A DNA stretch of 64,000 nucleotides from Galbitalea sp036266835 (GTDB taxonomy: Bacteria; Actinomycetota; Actinomycetes; Actinomycetales; Microbacteriaceae). The notes beneath the pieces are model-generated. The model saw only the letters and a program-made list of their open reading frames with translations, was not told where the DNA came from and searched no databases. Positions within the stretch are counted from its first letter, which is position 1; every line of letters starts with the position of its first letter. The translations under genes and the position numbers were made by a program. The stretch is from positions 11,992-75,991 of the forward strand of contig DATAXD010000020.1 in NCBI GenBank assembly GCA_036266835.1, read 5' to 3'. Positions 45,132-54,053 of this stretch are shown piece after piece.

Positions 45132-46299
45132 TGCCGGTAACCAGGTCGAAGTCGCGCCCGGGCGGACCGTTTGCCCCACGCCATCCGCCTCGGGCGATGT
45201 ACCGCGTCATCACATTGACGACGGCGACGAGTGGCACGGCGAACAGGGCGCCCGGGATGTGCCCGACGTAGGCGCCGGCCGCCACCGCGAGCACGATCGC
45301 CAGCGGATGCACGCGAACCGCATTGCCCGTGATGAACGGATGCAGCAGGTTGCCCTCGATGATGTGAACCGCCAGGACGATGGCCAGCATGATGAGCGCG
45401 GTGATCGGGTTGTCGTAGACGAGTGCGACGAACACCGCGAGCGCTCCGCTGAGCACGGCACCGACAATGGGAACGAAGGCAGCGAGAAAGACGATGATCG
45501 CAATCGGCACCGCGAGCGGCAGGCGCAGGATGAGCGCGCCGGCTCCAATAAACACGGCGTCCACGAGCGCGACCAGGAGCTGAACACGGATGAACGCGGT
45601 GAGCGTCTTCCAGCCAGCCTGTCCCGCTCCATCCACGGCCGAGCGCGCACGGCGCGGGAAGAGCCGCACGACCCAGCGCCAGATGCGCGCGCCATCGAGC
45701 ACCAGGAAGATCGTCGCGAAGATGGTCAGCAACAGACCGGTGAGCACACTTGCAGCGGTCTTAGCGACGAGACCCGCTCCGCTGGCGAGTGCACCATCCT
45801 TCTGGATGGTCTTGGAGAGATCGCCGACGAAGCCGGCGTACTGCGCTTTCGAGATGTTGAACGGCGGAACCGCAAGGAACGACTGGAAGTTGGTATACGC
45901 CTTCAGCGTTTGCTTCTCGAGGTTGGGCAGCCCGTGTCGAACCTGCACGATCACCACGAGCACCAGGCCCGAAATGATCGCGGCGGCCAGGACGATGGCG
46001 AGCAGAATCGCGAGCCACCGTGGCCAGTGATGGCGGATCAGGAATTCCTTGAGCGGCACCAGGAGAGCCGCGATCAGCATCGCGATCAGGAACGGCACAA
46101 CGATGACGCGGATGGTGAAGATCAGGTAGCCGACAACGACCAGAACGGCGACGACGGCGAGGATTCGCCAGGCCCACTGGCCGGCAATCTCGACCGGGAC
46201 CGGTATCGCTTCGTCGACGAGTTTCTTGCGATCGGCTCCGCTGAGGGTCTTGCGAGCGTTCGCCTCTGGCGACGCGGGGCGGGGCCTCCAGAGCTTCAT
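45124..46299 (-). CDS. AI-2E family transporter
   Basis: A 391-residue membrane protein with about eight spans: a pair near residues 45-85 (LAVVAVLVVVGYLIFTIRVI), LLAIVLAAAIISGLVLVVI, and the conserved C-terminal core VFLAAFVPIVGAVLSGALAV, IVLAVHIIEGNLLHPFITG. The family exports small solutes or Na+/H+ exchange and is misnamed after AI-2. No Shine-Dalgarno; TAGACT lies 6 bases before the ATG (46306-46311). Confidence 0.88.
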   Translation of the reverse strand: MKLWRPRPASPEANARKTLSGADRKKLVDEAIPVPVEIAGQWAWRILAVVAVLVVVGYLIFTIRVIVVPFLIAMLIAALLVPLKEFLIRHHWPRWLAILLAIVLAAAIISGLVLVVIVQVRHGLPNLEKQTLKAYTNFQSFLAVPPFNISKAQYAGFVGDLSKTIQKDGALASGAGLVAKTAASVLTGLLLTIFATIFLVLDGARIWRWVVRLFPRRARSAVDGAGQAGWKTLTAFIRVQLLVALVDAVFIGAGALILRLPLAVPIAIIVFLAAFVPIVGAVLSGALAVFVALVYDNPITALIMLAIVLAVHIIEGNLLHPFITGNAVRVHPLAIVLAVAAGAYVGHIPGALFAVPLVAVVNVMTRYIARGGWRGANGPPGRDFDLVTGND

Positions 46300-46386
46300 C
46301 GGTTCAGTCTAGAACCTGTGCTTGGGAGGTCCGGACCGAATCATGAAACTCCTTCAGCTTGCCTGCAGGAGCGCTGTCGGACCGAC

Positions 46387-47478
46387 TCAGCGCTCCGGGA
46401 CAACCGACACCGGCGCCCCTTTGAACTGCACGGTGACCGCGTCCCCGGGCTCGTGCCGATCGCTCACGTCGTGCTGCACGGCGACGATCGTCTCGTCGCT
46501 GAGACGCACCTGCGTGCGCCGGAAACTCCCAAGAAAACTGGACGTCACGATCGTGCCGTCGATTCCCTTCGCGCCCGCCTTCTTAGCTGCAATGAGGATG
46601 TCCTCCGGACGCACCATGGCCAGTACGGCACCATCGGGTGGCGCTTCGCCGAGCAGCTGCAACTCGGTGCCGTAGACGGTGGCCGTGTGACCTGCGAGCG
46701 TCGCCGGGATGCGGTTGCTCAGGCCCACGAAGTTGGCGACGAACGCGGTTGCCGGCGCCGTGTAGAGCTCTTCGGGCGTGCCGATCTGCTCCACGTTGCC
46801 GGCGTTCATGACGGCAACCCGATCGGCGACGGCGAGCGCCTCTTCCTGGTCGTGCGTCACGAAGAGTGTCGTGATACCCAGCTCGGTCTGGATGCGCCTG
46901 ATCTGGTCGCGCAGTTGCACTCGCACCTTCGCGTCGAGGGCCGACAGCGGCTCGTCGAGTAGCAGCACCCGGGGGCGCGTCACGAGCGCGCGGGCGAGCG
47001 CGACGCGCTGCTGCTGGCCGCCGGAGAGCTGGTGGGCGTAGCGGGAACCGAGGTGGCCGAGGCCGACCATGTCGAGGGCCTCGCTGCTGCGACGTTCGCG
47101 CGCTGCGGCATCCACCCGGCGCATCCGCAGTCCGAACTCGACGTTCTCCATCACCGTCATGTGCGGGAACAGCGAGTACGACTGGAAGACCATGCCGATG
47201 TCGCGCTTGTTCACCGGCACATCGACGACGTCCTCGCCGTCGATGAGGATGCGGCCCTCGGTCACCTGCTCGAGTCCGGACAGGGTGCGCAGGACGGTCG
47301 TCTTGCCGCATCCGGATGGCCCGAGGAGGGCGATGAATTCGCCGGGCTTCATGGTCAGATCCACGCCGGTCAGGGCAAACTGACCGGAGAATTCCTTGGT
47401 CACACCAACCAGCTGTACTGTCGCGCCTTCGCGCGCGACGTACGTCGCCGCAGTGTCTGTGGTGATGATCGAGGTCAT
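46387..47478 (-). CDS. ABC transporter ATPase, phosphonate/spermidine type
   Basis: A 363-residue ATPase of the PotA/PhnT/FbpC group: Walker A LLGPSGCGKTTVLRTL, Q-loop MVFQSYSLFPHMTV, signature LSGGQQQRVALARAL, Walker B LLLDEPLSALD, H-loop VTHDQEEAL and a C-terminal TOBE domain (LAMVRPEDILIAA). It ends the four-gene transporter operon (binding protein, two permeases, ATPase) and starts with an ATGA overlap. Proximity to phosphonate genes suggests PhnT-like uptake of 2-aminoethylphosphonate or a related compound (inference). Confidence 0.9.
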   Translation of the reverse strand: MTSIITTDTAATYVAREGATVQLVGVTKEFSGQFALTGVDLTMKPGEFIALLGPSGCGKTTVLRTLSGLEQVTEGRILIDGEDVVDVPVNKRDIGMVFQSYSLFPHMTVMENVEFGLRMRRVDAAARERRSSEALDMVGLGHLGSRYAHQLSGGQQQRVALARALVTRPRVLLLDEPLSALDAKVRVQLRDQIRRIQTELGITTLFVTHDQEEALAVADRVAVMNAGNVEQIGTPEELYTAPATAFVANFVGLSNRIPATLAGHTATVYGTELQLLGEAPPDGAVLAMVRPEDILIAAKKAGAKGIDGTIVTSSFLGSFRRTQVRLSDETIVAVQHDVSDRHEPGDAVTVQFKGAPVSVVPER

Positions 47479-48323
47479 GAGATTGTTCGCTTTCGGCGGG
47501 ACGGACGACTGCCGCGGACCCGGAAGGTTCCGAAGCGGCCGATGACGACAAGGAGGATGAAGACGAAGACGAGCGCGAACACCGAGAAGATGACGCCGGC
47601 GTAGGGATCGGTTTGCTGGATGAGCAACAGCGCCGTCTGGAACGTCGTCTGGCTCAGGAACGCGGCGATCGTGTACTCACCCAGCACCACCGCGACCGTC
47701 AGCAGAACCGCCGACAGGATGCCTCGACGAAGGTTCGGCAGGATGACGCGCCACATGACCTCGAACCAGCTTGCCCCGAGCGACCGAGCGGCCTCGCTGA
47801 GCGTCGTCACCTCGACCGCGGCGAGATTTGTCGCGATCGGTCGGAACGCGTACGGCAGGCAGATCACCCCGATCGCGAACGCGAGCGTGTAGGGAGTCGC
47901 GCCGAAAATCTGCGCCACCGTCTGGTACGCCGGGATGAATCCGACAACGAGCACCACCGTGGGAATCGTCAGCGGGATCAGGCAGATGAATTCGAGCACC
48001 TTGCGCATTCGCGGAAACTTCAACTCGATGAGGATCATCGTAGGAAGCAGCAGCACCAGCACGATCAGCACGGTGAACAGCGCGATGACCAGCGAGTTCT
48101 GCACGCCCTGGAACAGCGGATCGTAGGTCGACTCGTTGGCCGGGTTGAACAGGTCGATGTAGTGCGCAACTCCGTACGGTTGCACATTGTCCACCGGCTG
48201 GCCGATCTGGAACGTGAACTGCACCATCGCGAGGATCGGGACGATCGTGAAGATGCCCGCGACGATCAGGATGAGGTTGCGCGTCGTCTTCGACGGCACG
48301 GCACCAAACCGTGGCCCGCTCAT
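47475..48323 (-). CDS. ABC transporter permease (PotC/PhnV-like)
   Basis: A 282-residue permease with six spans and the EAA loop EVTTLSEAARSLGASWFEVMWRV region. The start ATG at 48323 overlaps the previous permease stop (ATGA); the frame further upstream is not coding. Forms the heterodimeric channel with the 48320 gene. Confidence 0.9.
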   Translation of the reverse strand: MSGPRFGAVPSKTTRNLILIVAGIFTIVPILAMVQFTFQIGQPVDNVQPYGVAHYIDLFNPANESTYDPLFQGVQNSLVIALFTVLIVLVLLLPTMILIELKFPRMRKVLEFICLIPLTIPTVVLVVGFIPAYQTVAQIFGATPYTLAFAIGVICLPYAFRPIATNLAAVEVTTLSEAARSLGASWFEVMWRVILPNLRRGILSAVLLTVAVVLGEYTIAAFLSQTTFQTALLLIQQTDPYAGVIFSVFALVFVFILLVVIGRFGTFRVRGSRPSRRKRTIS

Positions 48324-49240
48324 CGACGCCACCTCGAGGCCCGGCGCTCCAGCAGTGAGTACAGGTACATGACGACGATCATCGTGACGACCATCGCGAG
48401 CGCTAGGACGCCGGCGGCGTTCTGATGCCCGACGACCGTCTCGCTGTTGATGAAACCGCGGATGTCCAGCGAAATCAGGCCACCCTGGCTGATGAGGGCT
48501 GCGGCAGTCGCATACGAAGAGAACGAGTTGGCGAACAGCAGGATGACGCTGCCGAAGAAGGCGGGCGCGAGGATCGGAAATCCGATCCGTGTCCAGTAGG
48601 TAAAGCGAGTGCCGCCGAGCGTCGCATTCGCTTCGCCCCACGTCGCCTTGAGTCCCTCCATCGCTGGCATGAACGTGAGCACCATCAGCGGCACCTGGAA
48701 GTAAAGGTATGGAAGTGACAGGCCGGCCACCTGGTAGAGCAGCGCTCCGTTGTGGTTGAAGCTGGAGAAGACGTTGCTGGTGAGTCCGGCGTGGACCAGG
48801 AACTGGGTGATGATGCCGTTCGCGCCGACGGTGGCGATGAAGGCGAACGCGAGCATAACGCCGCCGAACTGGGCGAGCACGCTCGATGCCGAGTCGATCG
48901 CGGTCCGCAGACCACCGGTTGGGTTGGTGGCAAGCAGAGCAAGGCAGATCAGGGCTCCGAAGATAGCGCCGACGACGGCGGTGAACGCCGAGAGCGCGAC
49001 CGTTCCCAGATAGTCGCCCTGCACGCCCGGGTCCGCGAGCGCGGAGAAGTTCGCGAACGTGAAGCTCCCCGTCGACGTGAAGAAGCCGCTGCCGACCGCG
49101 AGAACCGCGGGAATCGCCAGGAACAGGATGACGTAGATCGCGAAGGGGGTGAGGCCGAGCCAGATCGCGGTGCGGCGCCGAGATGGTTTCCCGGCGCCGC
49201 GCGCGGTCGTGGCTGACGCAGTTGTTACGGCGGCAGTCAT
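48320..49240 (-). CDS. ABC transporter permease (PotB/PhnU-like)
   Basis: A 306-residue permease with six spans (first at about 28-48, LGLTPFAIYVILFLAIPAV) and the EAA-type loop MEGLKATWGEANATLGGTR before the last spans. It follows the binding-protein gene by 52 bases and overlaps the second permease. The extra N-terminal serine/alanine-rich stretch (TAAVTTASATTARGAGK) is unremarkable. Confidence 0.9.
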   Translation of the reverse strand: MTAAVTTASATTARGAGKPSRRRTAIWLGLTPFAIYVILFLAIPAVLAVGSGFFTSTGSFTFANFSALADPGVQGDYLGTVALSAFTAVVGAIFGALICLALLATNPTGGLRTAIDSASSVLAQFGGVMLAFAFIATVGANGIITQFLVHAGLTSNVFSSFNHNGALLYQVAGLSLPYLYFQVPLMVLTFMPAMEGLKATWGEANATLGGTRFTYWTRIGFPILAPAFFGSVILLFANSFSSYATAAALISQGGLISLDIRGFINSETVVGHQNAAGVLALAMVVTMIVVMYLYSLLERRASRWRR

Positions 49241-49292
49241 TTCGTCGTTTCTATTGGTCCGTTGTGTCTTGTTGTGGAGCGTGCGCGATCGG

Positions 49293-50435
49293 TCAGGAGA
49301 TCGCGGACTTCCACTTCGATCCGAGCAGGGTCGCAGCGGATGCGGCCTGGCCGTCAGTCAGCTGCACGAAGTTTGCCGGCGGGGCGCCCACCGACTTCAG
49401 CACCGACTGGTCGACTGTGCCGTTCTTTTCCATCGCTGCAAGGGTGGCCGGGTAGGCGCCCGCAGCGAGGTACAGGTTCTGCACCGCTGGCGTGTACAGG
49501 AACTCTTCCCAGAGGCGGGCCGCCGCGGGGTCGGGAGCTCCGGCGTTGATCGCCTGGTTGTAGTAGCTGCCGAGCGCCGCGCTCCCCGAAGGAATCACGA
49601 CCTTCCAGTTCGCGTTGCCCGCCGAACCGGCCTCCGGACCCCAGGCGAGGTTGTTGTAGCTCCACTGGAGCACAACCGGGGTCTCGCCCGAGTTCACGGT
49701 CGCCTGCGTCGGAAGCACGTTGTTGAAGTCACCGGCCGCCTTCAACGACTTGAAGAAGTCGACGCCGGGCTGGATGTTGTCCGCCGTTCCGCCGCTCTGC
49801 AGGGCGGCCAGGTAGACCGCGCTCGCGGCTTCGTTCGCCTGCGTCGGGTCGCCCTTGATGGCGACCTTGTCGTTGTCGGTCAACAGGTCTGCGTAGTCGG
49901 TCGGAGCCGTCGTAATCTTCGAGGAGTCGTAGCCGATCGACATGAGGCCGGTGTAGTCGTAGTACCACTTGCCGCTCGCGTCCTTGAAGTCGGCGGGGAT
50001 GTCCGCCCAGTTGGACACCTTGTAGGGCGCAACCAGGTCGAGGTTCTGGTCGAGGACCGCGGTGCCGATATCGAAGACATCCGGAGCCGTACTCTCACCC
50101 TTCTGCGCCTCGGCCGCGGAGACCTCGTTGGCCGAAGACCCATTCGGGTTGGCCGAGTTGATCTTGATCTTCGGGTAGGTCTTCTCGAACAAGGCGATGA
50201 TCTTGCCGTAGTTCGCCCACGACGGCGGGAGCGTGATGACGTTGAGCTGTCCCTCGGCGTTGGCCGCGGCGATCAGCCCCTTCATTCCACCGAACGCCTT
50301 CGCGCTGGTGGCGGTCTCGGCCTTCGCCTTGCTGATCGAGCCGGTCGACGAGCCGCCGTTGCTCGCGCAGCCAGCGAGCGTGACCGCAACTGCAGCGAGA
50401 ACTGCCACGCCAAAGATGTGACGCCTGGTAATCAA
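49293..50435 (-). CDS. ABC transporter substrate-binding lipoprotein (PhnS/PotD-like)
   Basis: A 380-residue lipoprotein: TTG start with GGAGGA 5 bases upstream, signal with lipobox LAGC (Cys near residue 23), then an extracellular solute-binding type 6 fold (LNVITLPPSWANYGKIIALF, APDVFDIGTAVLDQ, WEEFLYTPAVQNLYL). It captures the substrate outside the membrane. The divergent PLP and nearby phosphonate genes point to an aminophosphonate ligand. First gene of the transporter operon. Confidence 0.9.
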   Translation of the reverse strand: MITRRHIFGVAVLAAVAVTLAGCASNGGSSTGSISKAKAETATSAKAFGGMKGLIAAANAEGQLNVITLPPSWANYGKIIALFEKTYPKIKINSANPNGSSANEVSAAEAQKGESTAPDVFDIGTAVLDQNLDLVAPYKVSNWADIPADFKDASGKWYYDYTGLMSIGYDSSKITTAPTDYADLLTDNDKVAIKGDPTQANEAASAVYLAALQSGGTADNIQPGVDFFKSLKAAGDFNNVLPTQATVNSGETPVVLQWSYNNLAWGPEAGSAGNANWKVVIPSGSAALGSYYNQAINAGAPDPAAARLWEEFLYTPAVQNLYLAAGAYPATLAAMEKNGTVDQSVLKSVGAPPANFVQLTDGQAASAATLLGSKWKSAIS

Positions 50436-50740
50436 GAGATCCTCCTCGGTCCGACCCGCGGTTGTTCACGCTGTGGGGGTGAACTATCGGATACCGGGGG
50501 CAGATCCATCGGTAGCTTGCGCCGCTACGGTTACCGGGCGCCGCCACTTTGATGAACGATTGGCAAAGGGCAGTTGAGCATTGTGCTGCCTCCGTGGGCC
50601 GCCGCTCGATCCCGCGATAGCTTCGCAGCATGACACTCGCCGCCGGCCCGCGACGCCCCCGCCCACCTAAGCCGTCCGAGGCCGCCAGCCAGAGCGAAAG
50701 CGACACCAACTCGGGCGGTCGGCGGGCGGACTGGTCGAAT
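50436..50740. promoter_or_regulatory. divergent control region of the phosphonate locus
   Basis: The 305-base gap between the transporter and the PLP-enzyme gene. It holds a GTTCAC-N9-GTGAAC inverted repeat (50464-50484) just upstream of the transporter ribosome site, CTTTG-N12-CAAAG (50549-50570), and TAGCTT 6 bases before an in-frame ATG at 50630 of the PLP gene. No regulator gene is nearby. Confidence 0.4.
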
Positions 50741-52039
50741 ATGCGCTCCCCAGACGACGACTTTCTGCTGCGCAGGGATGCGGCCAGTTACCTGAAGCAA
50801 GCGGTCTCGACCCCGTGCCTGACCTCCATCGAGGGCGCGGAGGGTGCGTACATCTTCGGTTCGGATGGCACGCCGTACCTCGACTTCCACGGCAACTCAG
50901 CGCACCAGATCGGGTACGGGCATCCGAAGCTGGTCACGGCCCTCAAGCGGCAGATGTCGGTGCTTCCCTTCGTGCCGAGGCGTTACACGAGTGCCGTCAG
51001 CGTCGAGTTCGCCGAGAAGCTCATCGAGATCACGCCAGCCGGCCTGGATCGCGTCCTGCTGACGACCGGTGGCTCGGATGCCATCGAAGTCGCGCTGAAA
51101 CTGGCCCGCGCTGCGACCGGCCGGTTCAAGACCCTGTCGTTCTGGGAGTCCTTCCACGGGGCTGGGTTCGGAGCAGCGAGTGTCGGAGGCGAGCAGCTGT
51201 TTCGCAGCGGTCCGATCGGTCCCTTGCTCACCGGGACCGAGCACGTGCCACCGATCGGATGCTTCCACCCTCGATTCGGCAACGGACACCGATTCGACGA
51301 GCCGCACGCCGCGGAGTGCGGCCGGGCGCTCGCGGACCTTATCGACTACTCGCTACGCACCCAGGGCGACGTGGCCGCTCTCATCGCGGAGCCGATGCGA
51401 GCAATCCCCGAGATGGCGGCGCCCGGTTTCTGGGCCGCGGTTCGCCGTAGCTGTGACGACACCGGAACCCTCCTCGTCTTCGACGAGATCCCGACAGGCC
51501 TGGGCCGCACCGGGCGGATGTTCGCGCATGAGCACGAGGGCGTCGTGCCCGACATCCTCGTCCTCGGCAAGGGTCTGGGCGGCGGGATGCTGCCGGTCGC
51601 CGCGGTAATCGCTCGGGCAGAACTCGACGTCGGCGCCGATTGGGCATTCGGGCATTACACGCACGAAAAGAACCCGATGATGGCACGGGCCGGGCTAACG
51701 ACGATCGAGATCATCCAGCAGGAGCACCTGGTCGAACGCTCTGCGGAGCTCGGGGCGATCGCGCTCGAGCGGGCGCGGATCCTCGCATCCGAGTTCACCT
51801 CGATCGGAGATGTGCGAGGTCGTGGACTGCTGCTCGGAATCGAGCTGGTCACGCCGGACGGGTCACCGAATCCGGATCTGGCCGAAAGCGTGCTGTATGC
51901 GTGCCTCCGGCGCGGCCTCAGCTTCAAGACCACCATGGGCACGGTGCTGACCCTCGCGCCGGCGCTCACGATTCTCGAGAGCGACCTGCATCGTGCTTTC
52001 GACATCCTCGAGTCGTCCCTCCTCGAGGTCGGTGGGTAG
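50741..52039 (+). CDS. class III PLP enzyme, PbfA-like 1-hydroxy-2-aminoethylphosphonate ammonia-lyase
   Basis: A 432-residue class III aminotransferase-fold enzyme. LLRRDAASYLKQAVSTPCL, YLDFHGNSAHQIGYGHPKLV, SFWESFHGAGFGAASVGGE and PLLTGTEHVPP closely follow the pattern I associate with PbfA, which removes ammonia from (R)-1-hydroxy-2-aminoethylphosphonate to give phosphonoacetaldehyde. The PLP lysine is in DILVLGKGLGGGML. The PhnX-like hydrolase and FAD enzyme next to it support phosphonate use. A start at 50630 is also possible and has a leaderless-type -10. Other class III aminotransferase activities remain possible. Confidence 0.75.
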   Translation: MRSPDDDFLLRRDAASYLKQAVSTPCLTSIEGAEGAYIFGSDGTPYLDFHGNSAHQIGYGHPKLVTALKRQMSVLPFVPRRYTSAVSVEFAEKLIEITPAGLDRVLLTTGGSDAIEVALKLARAATGRFKTLSFWESFHGAGFGAASVGGEQLFRSGPIGPLLTGTEHVPPIGCFHPRFGNGHRFDEPHAAECGRALADLIDYSLRTQGDVAALIAEPMRAIPEMAAPGFWAAVRRSCDDTGTLLVFDEIPTGLGRTGRMFAHEHEGVVPDILVLGKGLGGGMLPVAAVIARAELDVGADWAFGHYTHEKNPMMARAGLTTIEIIQQEHLVERSAELGAIALERARILASEFTSIGDVRGRGLLLGIELVTPDGSPNPDLAESVLYACLRRGLSFKTTMGTVLTLAPALTILESDLHRAFDILESSLLEVGG

Positions 52040-52040
52040 C

Positions 52041-52072
52041 TCTCGATACGCGCGGCTTCGGCGCGTCACTCG
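52041..52072. repeat. palindromic element TCTCGATA...CACTCG, copy 2
   Basis: ACGCGC (52048-52053) pairs with GCGCGT (52061-52066) inside TCTCGATA/(T)CACTCG boxes, between the convergent PLP and FAD genes. Degenerate relative of the copies at 15669 and 58764. Confidence 0.6.
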
Positions 52073-52087
52073 CCCCGCCTCGTGGGT

Positions 52088-53209
52088 CTAGCCGAACGTC
52101 TTCTCGGCCAGGCCGAAGGAGATCGTCATGCCGACACCCGACGTCACGATGGCCGCCGTTACGCCGGGTGCCGGATCCTCGATCAGAAACGCCTGCTTCG
52201 TGCTCGACGCGTAGACGCCCTGCCACCGTTCCTTCACCTTGAGTTCCTCGGTGCCAAGAATTCTCGCGATCTCCGCGAGCAGGATGCGCGAGACCTTCTC
52301 GGCCTGGAACGGATCCATCGTCGCCGCATAGCGATGGCTGTCGCCGACGATGAGCGTGCCGTTTGGGCGCTGCGTGAACATCACGTTCGCTCCGATCTCG
52401 AGGAGTTCCGGGCGCTCGGCCGTCAGCTCCGTCCTGAGTGCCTCTGCCGCGGCGGTCTCCGCGAAGGCCGGATACCTCAGCATCGAGGTTCCGGTCAGTA
52501 CTGCCGGACCCAGCACGAGCGACCTCGGCGAATCGACCCGCATCATCTGCAGCGCACAGCGCTCGATCTTCGCGCGTTCTGACAGTTCCGGAAACAGGTA
52601 GTCCAGGTCATGGCCGACACACAGGATCGTTCGCTCGGCACGAATCCGGCCCCTGCTGGTTCGCGCTCCGGCATTCTCGGGGCCGAGGTAGCTGGTCCGC
52701 CAGAGAAATGTCACTCCCGGTTGCCGGGCGAGCCAGCGAGCGAGCGATCTGGTCGCCTCGCGCGGATCGACGCGAAGGTCCTCCCGCAGGAGCGCCCCGC
52801 CGAGAATGTCGTCACTGGCGCCGTGACCGAGGTAGTCGCGGGCTTGGCGTGCGCCGAGGAGCGTGACCTGTCCAGGCTCGCGAGACCCGCTGAATTCATC
52901 AAGCACCGCGAGTTCCGCGGCACTGCGCGCAATGGCGATCGCGCCGGCCTTGGTCGAAAAAAACCCGGCGCTCGACGAATGTTCGAGCCACTTCTCGCGC
53001 GCAACCATCGCCATCTCGAGCAGCTCACCAGACTGAGCAGTGACGCAGCAGTGACCGAAGTTGCGAACCGATGCGCCGACGGCTTTCGCGTCACGATCGA
53101 TGACGGTGACACTCAACCCGCGCGAAATCGCGGCACAGGCGTGGGCGAGCCCAACTATCCCGGCTCCGACGACGAGCACGTCGGAGGTCGCGATTGGAGC
53201 ATCGGTCAT
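52088..53209 (-). CDS. TIGR03364-type FAD-dependent oxidoreductase
   Basis: A 373-residue DAO-family flavoenzyme: N-terminal dinucleotide site VLVVGAGIVGLAHACAA, RNFGHCCVTAQSGELLEMA (typical of TIGR03364), and a C-terminal VTSGVGMTISFGLAEKTFG. Members recur beside phosphonate genes, and related FAD enzymes oxidise N-methylated or free aminoalkylphosphonates to phosphonoacetaldehyde (literature on PbfC/PbfD; which one this is cannot be told). The ATG at 53209 is preferred to the TTG at 53218. Confidence 0.8.
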   Translation of the reverse strand: MTDAPIATSDVLVVGAGIVGLAHACAAISRGLSVTVIDRDAKAVGASVRNFGHCCVTAQSGELLEMAMVAREKWLEHSSSAGFFSTKAGAIAIARSAAELAVLDEFSGSREPGQVTLLGARQARDYLGHGASDDILGGALLREDLRVDPREATRSLARWLARQPGVTFLWRTSYLGPENAGARTSRGRIRAERTILCVGHDLDYLFPELSERAKIERCALQMMRVDSPRSLVLGPAVLTGTSMLRYPAFAETAAAEALRTELTAERPELLEIGANVMFTQRPNGTLIVGDSHRYAATMDPFQAEKVSRILLAEIARILGTEELKVKERWQGVYASSTKQAFLIEDPAPGVTAAIVTSGVGMTISFGLAEKTFG

Positions 53210-53313
53210 GACAGGCAACTATCGCGGGCGCGGGGGCGAGAAACCAAGTCGAAAGCCGGGATGTCGCCCACTGTTCACCATCCGTTCGGTTTGGTGCGGT
53301 TGGCTGACGTCTC

Positions 53314-54000
53314 GTGATTGCACTGGTCGCCCTCGACATGGCTGGCACGACCATCGACGACCACGGATCGGTGTACCTCGCGCTCACCCGGAGTGTCGAG
53401 GAGACTGGCGCAACCGTCGCAGAATCCGACCTGCAGCAGTGGATGGGCACCGACAAGGTGACCGCGATCGGTGCACTGATGCGTCTCGGCGGGCAACAGC
53501 CGGAACCCGACCGTGTTGCCGCCGCCTTCGAGCGCTTCCGGGTCATCCTCGCCGACTCCTACCGCAAAACTCCCCCGGTGGCGCTCCCCGGAGTCGAGGA
53601 TGCCCTGGTGGAACTCCGGGGCCGAGGAATCCGAATCGCGCTCACCACCGGATTCTCCGACGACATTGCTCAGGCCCTGCTCGCGTCTCTCGGCTGGACC
53701 GTGGGGGACGGGGACGGCCACCTGCTGGATGCCGTCGTCACGACCTCGCAAGTCCGCGCCGGTCGACCAGCGCCGTACCTGATCCATCACGCGATGGAGC
53801 TGACCGGAGTGACCGATGTGCGCGCCGTGCTCGCGGCGGGCGACACGGTCGTGGACCTGCTCGCGGCTCATAACGCCGGGGTCATCGGCGTCGGGGTACT
53901 CACCGGCGCGCTGGGACGAGCGCAGCTCGCCGAGCATCCGCACGACCACATCCTGCACTCGGTCGCGGCGCTTCCGGGGCTGGCGGTCGCCCGGCCGTAG
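53314..54000 (+). CDS. phosphonatase-like HAD hydrolase
   Basis: A 228-residue HAD enzyme of the TIGR03351 phosphonatase-like group: nucleophile motif ALDMAGTTIDDHGSVYLAL (Asp and the following Asp/Thr variant DMAGT), a cap with QQWMGTDKVTAIGALM, motif II LTTGFSDDIAQAL and motif III GDTVVDLLAAHNAGV. True PhnX cleaves phosphonoacetaldehyde using a cap lysine; here the cap lysine of DKVTAI may serve. It is divergent from the FAD gene with a 104-base gap. GTG start without a clear ribosome site. Confidence 0.85.
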   Translation: MIALVALDMAGTTIDDHGSVYLALTRSVEETGATVAESDLQQWMGTDKVTAIGALMRLGGQQPEPDRVAAAFERFRVILADSYRKTPPVALPGVEDALVELRGRGIRIALTTGFSDDIAQALLASLGWTVGDGDGHLLDAVVTTSQVRAGRPAPYLIHHAMELTGVTDVRAVLAAGDTVVDLLAAHNAGVIGVGVLTGALGRAQLAEHPHDHILHSVAALPGLAVARP

Positions 54001-54053
54001 CCCGCGCCTTTGACGCCGCGAGCGCGTCGGCGGTCGTCAGTACGCTCGTGGGT

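Noticed and set aside
44947..46962. 671-codon open frame on the plus strand
   Set aside because: It is antisense to ilvA, the AI-2E transporter and the ABC ATPase; its composition (His, Arg, Asp rich) is that of a high-GC shadow frame.
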